A stretch of DNA of 64,000 nt from NCBI GenBank assembly GCA_964647785.1, contig CAZYJD010000001.1:62001-126000 (forward strand), in the 5' to 3' direction. A model generated the notes under the pieces. It worked only from the letters and a program-made list of their open reading frames with translations. It was not told the origin of the DNA and searched no databases. Each line of letters begins with the position of its first letter. Position 1 is the stretch's first letter. Made by a program: the position numbers and the translations under genes. Source of the DNA: CAZYJD01 sp964647785 (GTDB lineage Bacteria; Bacteroidota; Bacteroidia; NS11-12g; UBA9320). Below, piece by piece: positions 18,566-26,841 of the stretch.

Positions 18566-19612
18566 TTATCTGTTCTGGTATAACCGATCATAATACTGCA
18601 TGTAAGCACCGCTAGTTACATGCTCGAGCCATTCTCCATTTTTTAAATACCAATCGATGGTTTTTTCCAGTCCTTCTTCAAATTCTAATGAGGGGGTCCA
18701 ACCCAACTCATTCATCAATTTGCTGCTATCAATCGCATAGCGGAAATCATGGCCCTGTCGGTCGGTTACATAGCTAATGAGCTTAGCAGAGCTGCCCTGT
18801 TCTCTTCCAAGTTTTCGATCCATGATGCTGCACATTAAGTGTATCAGGTCAATGTTCTTCCATTCGTTGTTCCCACCGATGTTGTAAGTCTCTCCCGATT
18901 TGCCTTGATGGAAAATGACATCAATGGCACGGGCATGGTCGTTTACCCACAGCCAATCGCGCACATTTTCACCCTTGCCATAAACCGGCAAAGGCTTGTT
19001 GTTTTTAATGTTGTTGATGAACAATGGAATGAGTTTCTCCGGAAATTGATGGGAACCGTAATTGTTTGAACAGTTGGATAACACCACTTTCAAACCATAG
19101 GTTTCATGATAAGCGCGCACAAAATGATCAGAGGCCGCTTTGGATGCTGAGTAGGGGGAGTTGGGATGATAGGGGGTCTGCTCAGTAAATTTCCCTTCTT
19201 CTCCCAGTGCCCCATACACTTCATCGGTAGAAACATGATAGAAAATTCCATTGCGAGCAGCTGCCTTTTCTCGAAATGCCTGCAACAAAATAACCGTACC
19301 CAACACATTGGTTTCAACAAACTCCAGCGGGTTGAGGATTGAGCGATCAACATGCGACTCTGCCGCGAGATGAATCACCGAATCAATGGGATGGGTATTA
19401 AAAATCGCTTCGATTTCAGTCCGATTGGTAATGTCTGCCTTGATGAAGGTGTAGTTGGATTTGCCCTCCACGTCGCGCAGGTTTTCGAGGTTACCAGCAT
19501 ACGTGAGTTTATCGAGATTGTAAAGATGATAGTCGGGGTAGGTGTTTACCATGTGCCGAACTACGTGCGAGCCTATGAAACCCGCCCCACCTGTGATTAA
19601 AATATGTCGCAT
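18566..19612 (-). CDS. rmlB: dTDP-glucose 4,6-dehydratase
   Basis: It forms dTDP-4-keto-6-deoxyglucose from dTDP-glucose. This is an extended short-chain dehydrogenase fold with the NAD loop [10 protein letters not shown] (residues 7-16), the catalytic STDEVYG motif (near 135) and the YSASK tyrosine-lysine pair (near 160). The length of 348 aa is standard. The ATG at 19612 starts 1 base after the FKBP gene stop, so it is translated within the same operon. No rmlC or rmlD follows, so the final sugar made from this intermediate is not defined by this window. Confidence 0.95.
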   Translation of the reverse strand: MRHILITGGAGFIGSHVVRHMVNTYPDYHLYNLDKLTYAGNLENLRDVEGKSNYTFIKADITNRTEIEAIFNTHPIDSVIHLAAESHVDRSILNPLEFVETNVLGTVILLQAFREKAAARNGIFYHVSTDEVYGALGEEGKFTEQTPYHPNSPYSASKAASDHFVRAYHETYGLKVVLSNCSNNYGSHQFPEKLIPLFINNIKNNKPLPVYGKGENVRDWLWVNDHARAIDVIFHQGKSGETYNIGGNNEWKNIDLIHLMCSIMDRKLGREQGSSAKLISYVTDRQGHDFRYAIDSSKLMNELGWTPSLEFEEGLEKTIDWYLKNGEWLEHVTSGAYMQYYDRLYQNR

Positions 19613-19613
19613 T

Positions 19614-20018
19614 TTATAGTTGTTCTACCCGAATAAGTTTGATGTCAAAAATAAGTGTTGTGTTGGGCGGAATGACTCCCTGGTACCCCCTTTTTCCATA
19701 GGCCAAGTGTGGGGGGATGATAAAACGGTAAAAGCTTCCCTCTTTCATGAGTCGAATGCCTTCTTCCCATCCGCTTATGACTTCTCCACGACCACTAACA
19801 AATGTAAATACCCCATCAGATTGATCAAACACAGTTCCGTCTTCAAAATATCCGATGTATTGTACGTGAATCTTTCGGTTGGCGTAAACCCTTTCTCCTT
19901 CTCCCACTTTCATGGGTATGTATACCATTCCGCTCGAGGTTCGCAGGGTATCACCGGGATCTGCAAATGCGCCCGCCGAAACTCCGAAGAATAAGATCAA
20001 AAACAATATCCTTTTCAC
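19614..20018 (-). CDS. Exported FKBP-type peptidyl-prolyl isomerase
   Basis: This is a 134-residue single-domain FKBP with a signal peptide (MKRILFLILFFGVSAGAFA). FKBP marks are VQYIGYFEDGTVFDQS, the tryptophan-containing VISGWEEGI that lines the active pocket, FIIPPHLAYGKRGY and the final strand TLIFDIKLIRVE. The Trp and pocket aromatics are present, so isomerase activity is plausible. Its start overlaps the previous gene by 4 bases, pairing it with another FKBP-type lipoprotein. Confidence 0.88.
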   Translation of the reverse strand: MKRILFLILFFGVSAGAFADPGDTLRTSSGMVYIPMKVGEGERVYANRKIHVQYIGYFEDGTVFDQSDGVFTFVSGRGEVISGWEEGIRLMKEGSFYRFIIPPHLAYGKRGYQGVIPPNTTLIFDIKLIRVEQL

Positions 20019-20860
20019 TGCTTTTCTGCTTGAATTTCAATTTCTGAAACAATGGTGGTGTATGGGGGAATATAGGCGCTACCTCTTTCTCCCAGGGCGT
20101 GTTCAAATGGAATAATGGCTCTTACCTTATCTCCGTAATGGCACAAAGTTAAAAGCCTGCTGAGACCCGGTATGTGTTGCTGGCTTCCCACCTTAAAACC
20201 CACCCAATCATCGGGATTTGAACGGGCAATCATTTTTCCTTCCAGGGTTTGATAGTGGTATTTCATTCGTATGCTATCACCAACAGAAATAGCACGGCTC
20301 AGGCTGTCTTGCTTCATCCATTCAAACTTGATGCCGGTGAGCGTGTCAGTTACAACCGTCCACTTTTTTTCTTCAATGAATGATTCCATTTGTTCCAGCT
20401 CAAACTCAAACATGGTCATTTTATGCTGATAAGGGTTCATGATGTCCTTCACACGAACAAAAAATCTGATTTCATCATCAGGCTTAAGGTAAGTAGGAAG
20501 ACCGAGCTTAAATGATCGGTTGTAAAAAGAATCAGCCACAATTTTAAATGCCATGCTATCGCCAACATGCATCAAAGACAAGGCATGGTGAAAATCGCCC
20601 GGATAAACTTCCTCATTTCGCTCGAACTTCAGTTTCCGACCCAATTGTCGGGTATCCAGAAAAACAGAATCGTCCGGACGCATGGCTTGCACTTCCAACA
20701 GATAAATATCTCCTTTCTCTCCGGCCTTTCCATCTTCGGCTCTTTCGTAGAAGTGATACTGCAATCCTTTTTCGCTGGTTTGGTACGTTACTTTCTTTTG
20801 GCAGGAGATACCTGCCAACAAAAGAAGAGCCTGAGTGCTCACAAGTAATGATTTCTTCAT
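20015..20860 (-). CDS. FKBP-type lipoprotein with two FKBP-like domains
   Basis: A lipoprotein signal ends at Cys20 (LLAGISC). The first half (about residues 45-150) resembles an FKBP domain with a diverged pocket (FHHALSLMHVGDSMAFKIV). The second half has MKYHYQTLEGKMI, HIPGLSRLLTLCHYGDKVRAIIPFEHALGERG and the final strand TTIVSEIEIQAEKQ, a better FKBP match although the pocket Trp is replaced. It may act as a chaperone more than an isomerase. It overlaps nrnA upstream and the single-domain FKBP downstream by 4 bases each. Confidence 0.8.
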   Translation of the reverse strand: MKKSLLVSTQALLLLAGISCQKKVTYQTSEKGLQYHFYERAEDGKAGEKGDIYLLEVQAMRPDDSVFLDTRQLGRKLKFERNEEVYPGDFHHALSLMHVGDSMAFKIVADSFYNRSFKLGLPTYLKPDDEIRFFVRVKDIMNPYQHKMTMFEFELEQMESFIEEKKWTVVTDTLTGIKFEWMKQDSLSRAISVGDSIRMKYHYQTLEGKMIARSNPDDWVGFKVGSQQHIPGLSRLLTLCHYGDKVRAIIPFEHALGERGSAYIPPYTTIVSEIEIQAEKQ

Positions 20861-21879
20861 GATGCCAATATTTTATCCTTATAAACGGGCAATAACTCAA
20901 GAAATTTTTGGGTGGTTTCTTCCAAGCTCATTTCACTTGCCCCACCAGAAGCGTTCAGATGGCCGCCTCCATTGAAGTGCTCTGAGGCAAACTCGTTGCA
21001 TGCAAATGTTCCCTGTGAGCGAAATGACATTTTTACCAGCTTGGTGCGATCGATGATTAAGACAGAAAACACCACCCCATCGATGCCAAGTCCGAAATTG
21101 ACAAAACCTTCAGTATCTCCTGTTTGAACATCAAATTCTTGCAATTCTTCTCGGCTGAGGGTCACCAATGCTGTTTTGTATTCTTCAAACACCTGTAGCT
21201 TTTTGTACAAGACATAGCCCATCAAACGGCTCCTTTTTAGGCTAAAGTGGTCATACACCCTTTGGTGAGCAAGAGCGTGATCCATCCCGGTATCAATGAG
21301 ATGAGCTACTTTTCGGTGGGTAGAGGCCCCTGCGCTGTTGAAACGAAAAGATCCGGTATCAGTCATCATGCCCGTGTACAAACAGTTTGCAACATGCTTA
21401 TCAACCAAATGAAGCCAACCGCCAGCCTCGATAAAATCAAAGATCAACTCCGCCGTGCTGCTGGTATCGATGGTCCAAAGGCGGTAGTCTTCAAACCCTT
21501 TGGGCTCGCGATGATGATCAATGAGGATTTTGGTGGCTTTTGATTCTCGCACAACATCCCCGAATTCATTGATTCTGCTAAGATCATTAAAATCCAAACA
21601 AAAAATCATGTCGGCTTCATGTGCAAGGGTAGATGCCTGATCTTCATGTCCTTCATAAATCAGCACCTCTTCATGTCCGGGAAGCCAATGAAGAAAAACA
21701 GCATAATCGGAGGGCGTAATCACTCGAACGCTATGCCCAAGTTTTTCGAGTATTGCGTACAAGGCCAAACTCGAACCCATTGCATCGCCATCCGGCTTAT
21801 GGTGGGTGGTGATCACTATCTTGAGCGGTGCTTGCTGCTCGAGTTGATGATAAATAAGGCTAAGTTCGTTTTGTGACAT
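20857..21879 (-). CDS. nrnA: DHH/DHHA1 phosphoesterase, NrnA-type oligoribonuclease/pAp phosphatase
   Basis: This cytosolic manganese enzyme degrades short RNA oligomers and 3'-phosphoadenosine-5'-phosphate. The metal motifs are HHKPDGDAMGSS near residue 30, LDFND near 95 and IDHHREP near 120; the C-terminal DHHA1 domain carries FNGGGHLNASGG. The length of 340 aa is typical. It is the first gene of a six-gene run that continues through two FKBPs to rmlBA and an ABC exporter. A GACCTTTG element (one mismatch from TAnnTTTG) lies at 21893-21900. Confidence 0.9.
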   Translation of the reverse strand: MSQNELSLIYHQLEQQAPLKIVITTHHKPDGDAMGSSLALYAILEKLGHSVRVITPSDYAVFLHWLPGHEEVLIYEGHEDQASTLAHEADMIFCLDFNDLSRINEFGDVVRESKATKILIDHHREPKGFEDYRLWTIDTSSTAELIFDFIEAGGWLHLVDKHVANCLYTGMMTDTGSFRFNSAGASTHRKVAHLIDTGMDHALAHQRVYDHFSLKRSRLMGYVLYKKLQVFEEYKTALVTLSREELQEFDVQTGDTEGFVNFGLGIDGVVFSVLIIDRTKLVKMSFRSQGTFACNEFASEHFNGGGHLNASGGASEMSLEETTQKFLELLPVYKDKILAS

Positions 21880-21921
21880 CTGAATTTTCTGTCAAAGGTC
21901 GTAAAAATGGGGCGATCCCTC

Positions 21922-21929
21922 TATTTTTG
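21922..21929 (+). promoter_or_regulatory. -7 box TATTTTTG of ndk
   Basis: This is a perfect TAnnTTTG match, 25 bases before the ndk ATG in the 75-base divergent region. No clear -33 TTG is seen. Confidence 0.45.
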
Positions 21930-21954
21930 CCGCTGTTTTTAGAAACAAGCCATC

Positions 21955-22374
21955 ATGACAGGAAACATCACATTCACCATTATCAAGCCTGATGCCGTTG
22001 CCAACGGTCATACAGGAAAAGTTATTGACGACATCATTGCAGGAGGTTTTGGCATCGTTGCCATGAAGTACATGAAACTGAGCCAAGAACAAGCCGGTGC
22101 ATTCTATGCCGTTCACAAGGAAAGACCTTTTTACAACGATCTCGTTTCATTCATGACCTCAGGTCCTGTGATTGTCGCAGTTTTGAGCAAAGAAAACGCT
22201 GTTGCGGATTTCAGAAACCTCATTGGTGCAACAGACCCAAGCAAAGCCGAAGCAGGAACGATTCGTGCAAAATATGCCAAAAGCATCGACGCCAATGCCA
22301 TCCACGGATCGGATAGCGACGAGAATGCTGCTATTGAAGCATCTTTCTTTTTCTCTGCCATCGAGCGTTTCTAA
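21955..22374 (+). CDS. ndk: Nucleoside diphosphate kinase
   Basis: It transfers phosphate from ATP to other nucleoside diphosphates through a phospho-histidine. The signature NAIHGSDS holds the active His117, and the N-terminal FTIIKPDAV motif is intact. The length of 139 aa is standard. It is a monocistronic gene between its own promoter box and a strong terminator. Confidence 0.97.
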   Translation: MTGNITFTIIKPDAVANGHTGKVIDDIIAGGFGIVAMKYMKLSQEQAGAFYAVHKERPFYNDLVSFMTSGPVIVAVLSKENAVADFRNLIGATDPSKAEAGTIRAKYAKSIDANAIHGSDSDENAAIEASFFFSAIERF

Positions 22375-22399
22375 TCTTTGATCGACAAAATATCAGCAA

Positions 22400-22424
22400 G
22401 GGGGCCTTTTTGGCCCCTTTTTTG
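22400..22424 (+). terminator. Intrinsic terminator of ndk
   Basis: Stem GGGGCC (22401-22406), loop TTTTT and GGCCCC (22412-22417) are followed by TTTTTTG, 26 bases after the ndk stop. Confidence 0.88.
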
Positions 22425-22455
22425 TTCTAATAGCTGTGGCTTTTAATAAAGCCCT

Positions 22456-22463
22456 TATTTTCG
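22456..22463 (+). promoter_or_regulatory. -7 box TATTTTCG of prc
   Basis: TATTTTCG lies 21 bases before the ATG at 22485. A small perfect hairpin GGCTTT-TAAT-AAAGCC (22438-22453) lies immediately upstream. Confidence 0.4.
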
Positions 22464-22484
22464 AAGACTGAGACTCAAAACAGA

Positions 22485-24575
22485 ATGTGGATGAATATAA
22501 AAAAGACGTTGGCCATTATCGTTCCATTGGCGCTTATTGGAACCGGATTCTATTTCAAAAAACTAGAAAAAAACGATGAAATTCTGGTTCGCGCCATTTT
22601 CGAAAACCTCAAAAATTTTCATTACAGTCCGCCAACCATTGACGATGAATTTTCCAAAAAAGCTTTTGGCGAGTACGTAAAAAACATAGACAACAATAAG
22701 CGTTTTCTACTTCAAGAGGATATTGATTACCTCAACAAGTATCAGCTCTTTATTGATGATATGATTCAAAGTGGCACTTACTCACTCATGGATGAGATGT
22801 CAGATATCATGAAAAAACGTATCGATCTCTGTGAATCTTTTGCTGACGAAATTTTATCGAGCCCTTTTGATTTTGAGCGCAATGAATCCGTTGACTTTGG
22901 CGAAGATTTACCCTGGGCAAAAAATGAAAAGGAGTTGAAAGAAAGATGGCGCAAATTTTTGAAATACAGCACCATGACCCGCTTGGCATCCTACCTTAAA
23001 ACACAAGAAGATGCCCAAGCTCAAAACGATAGCAGCGTTCGCATTCAACCTTACGATTCACTCGAAGCAAAGGCAAGAAAAATGGTGGCTCAAAACCAAA
23101 CAGATTGGTTCAAACGGTTAAGAAAAATGGACCGCAAAGACCAAATGAATATTTATCTAAACTCTCTTACTTCCCTGTTCGACCCTCACACCAACTACTT
23201 TCCCCCGAGCGATAAAGACAACTTTGACATCGGGATTACCGGAAGGTTGGAAGGGATTGGCGCACGTCTGCAAGAAAAAGATGGCTACATTCAAATAGTG
23301 GATGTTGTTCCCGGCGGACCGGCAGCCATGCAAGGCGAATTGAAAGCGAAAGACATCATTTTAAAAGTTGCACAAGAAAATGAAGAAGCCGTAGAAATTG
23401 TTGATTGGAAAATTGACAATGCCGTAAAAATTATCAGAGGACCAAAAGGCTCGGTGGTAACACTCACGGTTAAAAGCCCTGACGGGATAATCAAAGATAT
23501 TGCCATTACACGCGATGTGGTTGTTTTGGAAGAGACCTATGTCAAATCATCGGTTATGATGGATGATGATCAAGTGAAAATTGGTTACATCTATCTCCCC
23601 GGATTCTATACCGATTTCACCGGAAATGGTGGAAGAACCAGCTATCAGGATGTAAAAAATGAGCTGATTAAACTCAAAGAAGAAGGGGTTGAAGCCATTG
23701 TTTTCGACCTGAGAAACAACGGTGGAGGAAGTTTGCAAGATGTAGTGGATATGGCAGGCTTATTCATTGATAAGGGCCCTATTGTGCAGGTAAAATCGAG
23801 ATTTGGATCGCCCTATGTTATGAGCGACAAAAACAGAGGCATACTCTGGGATGGTCCATTGGTTGTGATGGTGAATGAGTTCAGTGCGTCTGCATCTGAA
23901 ATTTTTGCAGCTGCCTTGCAAGATTACGGTCGTGCATTGGTTGTGGGGTCACATACCACCCATGGAAAAGGAACAGTGCAACGATTCATCAACCTGAATG
24001 AAACACTTAGAAGCCCTGATGCCCAAGACTTGGGGGCCATTAAAGTTACCATGCAGAAGTTTTATCGCATCAACGGTGGTGCCACCCAACTCAAAGGAGT
24101 TACACCTGATATCATCTGGACCGACAACTACACCTACATACCCACGGGCGAAAAGGAACAAGATTTTCCACTGCAATGGGATCAGATTGAACAAGCAGAA
24201 TATGAGAAACTCAGTGGCTATCTGACAAAAATGGATGCCATTAAAAAGAAAAGCGCCGCAAGAACCTCCGGATCTGATATTTTCAACGCCTTTGAGGAAA
24301 ACGCTCAGCGATGGAAAGCGCAAAGCGAAAGGGATGCGTTTCCACTCAAATTAAGTGAATACCGTAAGGATTTAGAGAACAGAGAAAAGGTGAACAAGCA
24401 GTTTGAAGAAAAAATAAAACCCATTGAGGCCTTCGATTTGAAAGTGCTAAAGTCTGATCTTAAAGACATTGAATCTGATAGTCTCAAATTGAAGCGCATG
24501 AATGACTGGCATAAGGGCCTGAAAAAGGATGTTTACCTTTACGAAACCCTACAGGTTGCTGAGGACTTACTGTAA
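22485..24575 (+). CDS. prc: Carboxy-terminal (tail-specific) processing protease
   Basis: This periplasmic or membrane-anchored S41 serine protease cuts proteins near their C-terminus. A single N-terminal hydrophobic segment (about residues 5-25) acts as signal or anchor. A PDZ domain spans about 235-320 (GRLEGIGARLQ... IIRGPKGSVVTL). The catalytic Ser is in the NEFSASASE stretch (467-471) and the Lys is Lys495 in HGKGTVQ. The C-terminal 150 residues are a charged helical extension typical of the long Prc family. The start may be the ATG at 22485 or 22491. The stop overlaps the convergent methyltransferase by 9 bases. Confidence 0.92.
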   Translation: MWMNIKKTLAIIVPLALIGTGFYFKKLEKNDEILVRAIFENLKNFHYSPPTIDDEFSKKAFGEYVKNIDNNKRFLLQEDIDYLNKYQLFIDDMIQSGTYSLMDEMSDIMKKRIDLCESFADEILSSPFDFERNESVDFGEDLPWAKNEKELKERWRKFLKYSTMTRLASYLKTQEDAQAQNDSSVRIQPYDSLEAKARKMVAQNQTDWFKRLRKMDRKDQMNIYLNSLTSLFDPHTNYFPPSDKDNFDIGITGRLEGIGARLQEKDGYIQIVDVVPGGPAAMQGELKAKDIILKVAQENEEAVEIVDWKIDNAVKIIRGPKGSVVTLTVKSPDGIIKDIAITRDVVVLEETYVKSSVMMDDDQVKIGYIYLPGFYTDFTGNGGRTSYQDVKNELIKLKEEGVEAIVFDLRNNGGGSLQDVVDMAGLFIDKGPIVQVKSRFGSPYVMSDKNRGILWDGPLVVMVNEFSASASEIFAAALQDYGRALVVGSHTTHGKGTVQRFINLNETLRSPDAQDLGAIKVTMQKFYRINGGATQLKGVTPDIIWTDNYTYIPTGEKEQDFPLQWDQIEQAEYEKLSGYLTKMDAIKKKSAARTSGSDIFNAFEENAQRWKAQSERDAFPLKLSEYRKDLENREKVNKQFEEKIKPIEAFDLKVLKSDLKDIESDSLKLKRMNDWHKGLKKDVYLYETLQVAEDLL

Positions 24576-25910
24576 TCGCAACCTCCACTCTTTGGGATAA
24601 TAGTTGTTCAAACGGTTTCCTGCATTTTTCAGCCAGCCCAGTGGAAGTGCACCATAACTGGCCAACACCCACTTTTGTGCGCCCTCCACTGTGGGGAGTG
24701 CATTTTTTCTCAGGTAATTCAGGGCTTGGTCTTTCTCCAAATCCAAGCTTCCAAATGCATCGGCTGCCAAATGAAGACTCATGGCAAAATCATGCGACCA
24801 CTGAAAGTCTCTGCCTTTTTCCTCTCCCATTGGCGTTCCTTTTCTAAGCAGCTTTATTTCTTCAGCAATAAGAGCGGCTTGCGAAACAAAGGCTTCCGGA
24901 AAAAGATAGGGTTTGTTGTATTCATCCCTCAAGATCACCAAATGTTCTGCATTTGAACGCAAACAAACTCGATGCAATTTTTTGTCTACCGTTATCCTGC
25001 TTGAGGTTCTTGTTTTTACTTCCTTCTCAGCAGAAGTTTTTCGAACTGCGGCAATAAAAAAACCTTCAGCTTTTGAACGATGCGGCCAGGTTCGATAGCT
25101 ATCTATACCCTCCATCGATCTGTGATCAACCCCCCAAGCAAGTTCTGGCAAACCAACCGCTTCCGCACCAGCTTGATCAATCAGGTGCATTAAGGACCGT
25201 TCATCCTCCATATTGTTAAACGTGCATGTGCTGTAAATTAGATACCCCCCTTCTTTCAGGCAAGGCCAAGCATCCTGCAGGATTCTTTTTTGGCGCAAAT
25301 GACAATGTTCAACTTGATCCGTTCCCCAATGCGATCTTGCCATGGGATCTTTCCTGAACATGCCTTCTCCCGAACAGGGTGCATCTACGACCAACACATC
25401 AAACAAACCATTCAAACGCGAGAAGTCTCGAGGGTCGTTCTGGCTAACCAACACATTGGCATATCCCCATTTTGTAACATTTTCTAACAGTGAAGCTGAT
25501 CTGCTTTTTATGACCTCATTGCTTATAAGCAGACCCCGGTGATTGAGCAAGGAGAGCAAATGTGTTGATTTACCACCGGGAGAAGCACACAAATCAAGCA
25601 CCAGCGGTTGATCTGGCAATGATAATTGATCCCAAACTTGTTCAAGCAACATCGATCCGGCTTCCTGAACATAATACGCACCGGCATGAAAATTAGGATC
25701 AAGCGCAAAAAGCGGGCGCTCATTTAAGTACCGGCCGCTTTTACACCATGCAACAGATTCTTCTTCCCCAAAGAGAACACTTCCTTTCTCGGGGTGAATC
25801 CTGAGGGAAACAGGCGATACCTGCTCCAGGACCTCCTTTAAAAGATTCTGCTCATCAGCACTCAAAAGCTTGTCCAAACTCTTTAAGAAATCTTGGGGTA
25901 AGGCCGTCAT
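24567..25910 (-). CDS. rsmF: rRNA (cytosine-C5) methyltransferase, RsmB/RsmF family
   Basis: This SAM-dependent enzyme methylates a cytosine in ribosomal RNA. The Rossmann core includes VLDLCASPGGKSTHLLSL; the catalytic motifs are DAPCSGEGMFRK and IYSTCTFNNMEDE, holding the two active cysteines. A C-terminal extension of about 150 residues (starting near the HRVCLRSNAEHL segment) resembles the PUA-like tail of RsmF/YebU proteins. The ATG at 25910 is preferred to a TTG at 25991. The exact rRNA target cannot be assigned from sequence alone. Confidence 0.88.
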   Translation of the reverse strand: MTALPQDFLKSLDKLLSADEQNLLKEVLEQVSPVSLRIHPEKGSVLFGEEESVAWCKSGRYLNERPLFALDPNFHAGAYYVQEAGSMLLEQVWDQLSLPDQPLVLDLCASPGGKSTHLLSLLNHRGLLISNEVIKSRSASLLENVTKWGYANVLVSQNDPRDFSRLNGLFDVLVVDAPCSGEGMFRKDPMARSHWGTDQVEHCHLRQKRILQDAWPCLKEGGYLIYSTCTFNNMEDERSLMHLIDQAGAEAVGLPELAWGVDHRSMEGIDSYRTWPHRSKAEGFFIAAVRKTSAEKEVKTRTSSRITVDKKLHRVCLRSNAEHLVILRDEYNKPYLFPEAFVSQAALIAEEIKLLRKGTPMGEEKGRDFQWSHDFAMSLHLAADAFGSLDLEKDQALNYLRKNALPTVEGAQKWVLASYGALPLGWLKNAGNRLNNYYPKEWRLRLQ

Positions 25911-26012
25911 AGGTATTGGTTGCAAATATGGGTGCAAAGTGCGTATTTTGCCCACCATTTCTGAAAGAGCCGTAGAAATCGATGGTTTCAATTCTGGCTT
26001 TTTTAAGAAAGC

Positions 26013-26086
26013 GGGCCTATAGCTCAGTTGGTTAGAGCACCTGACTCATAATCAGGTGGTCCCTGGTTCGAGCCCAGGTGGGCCCA
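26013..26086 (+). tRNA. tRNA with CAT anticodon (Met elongator or Ile2)
   Basis: All arms can be drawn: acceptor GGGCCTA/TGGGCCC (one G-T pair), D arm GCTC/GAGC, anticodon stem CCTGA/TCAGG with loop CTCATAA, and T arm CCTGG/CCAGG with TTCGAGC. The discriminator is A and CCA is not encoded. The CAT anticodon could be elongator Met or the lysidine-modified Ile2 that reads AUA; the sequence alone does not settle this. Confidence 0.95.
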
Positions 26087-26092
26087 CTCTGA

Positions 26093-26114
26093 AATGCTCC
26101 TTTAGGGGCATTTT
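26093..26114 (+). terminator. Hairpin between the two tRNA genes
   Basis: AATGCTCC, loop TTTA and GGGGCATT are followed by a few T bases. It may be a weak terminator or a processing structure in a joint tRNA transcript. Confidence 0.45.
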
Positions 26115-26122
26115 TAGTATAA

Positions 26123-26197
26123 GGGCAATTAGCTCAGTTGGTTTAGAGCATTACCTTGACAGGGTAGGGGTCACTGGTTCGAATCCAGTATTGCCCA
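26123..26197 (+). tRNA. tRNA-Val (GAC anticodon)
   Basis: Acceptor GGGCAAT/ATTGCCC, D arm, anticodon stem TTACC/GGTAG with loop TTGACAG (anticodon GAC), and T arm CACTGG...CCAGT with TTCGAAT are all present. The discriminator is A and CCA is not encoded. It lies 36 bases after the CAT tRNA. Confidence 0.95.
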
Positions 26198-26214
26198 CTT
26201 ATACACATTCTTCA

Positions 26215-26730
26215 TCATCCCAACTCCACTTTCTTGCCTACGGTTTCCTCGTAGAAGTGATGCAATCTAAAGGTTTGTTCTGCCCCCAGTTTTTGCCCAA
26301 ACTGCGCAATGATGTAAAGCACCAATGCCACCAAAGCCAATACGGGAATCAGCCAAAGCAGCCATGTTTCCTTGCCAAGAATGCGATAAGAATAGCCGAT
26401 GATACCGGCAAAAACAGCCGCAATTCCAAGTACCAGATAACTCATGGCAAAAAAAGTCCAAACCGAAGGGTCCGGACCGTAGAGGCCCCTTACCAAAGTT
26501 CCTCCTCCCGATTCACTCTCCCGCTCTTCGAGACTGATGGTCAACTGAGGCGACCAGAAATGACGCTCATCAACAGGTATCTTTAAAATGATGTGGCCCG
26601 GTCTGAATACCCCACTACAAGAGCAGAGTTCCTTTTCGTGTTCTATTCGATCGCGGAACAGTTTCTCCATCTCTTGGGCGCCCGAGCGGAATTGTTGTTG
26701 AAAACGAGGTCTGATTCTAAAACTGCTCAT
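26215..26730 (-). CDS. Small membrane protein with two transmembrane segments, uncharacterised
   Basis: The protein has 171 residues. The N-terminal third is basic and polar (FRIRPRFQQQFRSGAQEMEKLFRDRI). Two adjacent hydrophobic segments follow at about residues 92-115 and 123-145, then a cytosolic-type tail (AEQTFRLHHFYEETVGKKVELG). No family is recognised. The ATG at 26730 was chosen over a TTG two codons upstream. It reads toward the tRNA pair and sits downstream of the TonB receptor terminator, so it is likely transcribed alone. Confidence 0.65.
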   Translation of the reverse strand: MSSFRIRPRFQQQFRSGAQEMEKLFRDRIEHEKELCSCSGVFRPGHIILKIPVDERHFWSPQLTISLEERESESGGGTLVRGLYGPDPSVWTFFAMSYLVLGIAAVFAGIIGYSYRILGKETWLLWLIPVLALVALVLYIIAQFGQKLGAEQTFRLHHFYEETVGKKVELG

Positions 26731-26783
26731 ACGCAAATTTTACCGAAGAAAGATATTTGGGCTGAAAGAAAAAATGGCCCGGT

Positions 26784-26813
26784 AAAAAATCAGGCCGGAC
26801 TGATCCGACCTGA
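26784..26813 (-). terminator. Intrinsic terminator of the heme-type TonB receptor
   Basis: On the minus strand, TCAGG-T-CGGA, a four-base loop and TCCG-C-CCTGA form nine pairs with one mismatch (26790-26813). Six T bases follow, 28 bases after the receptor stop. Confidence 0.75.
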
Positions 26814-26841
26814 AATCTTGATTAACCTGCGCAATCCCAGC

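Noticed and set aside
26056..26586. An open frame starting within the first tRNA and crossing the second
   Set aside because: It is translated tRNA sequence followed by antisense of a membrane protein gene.
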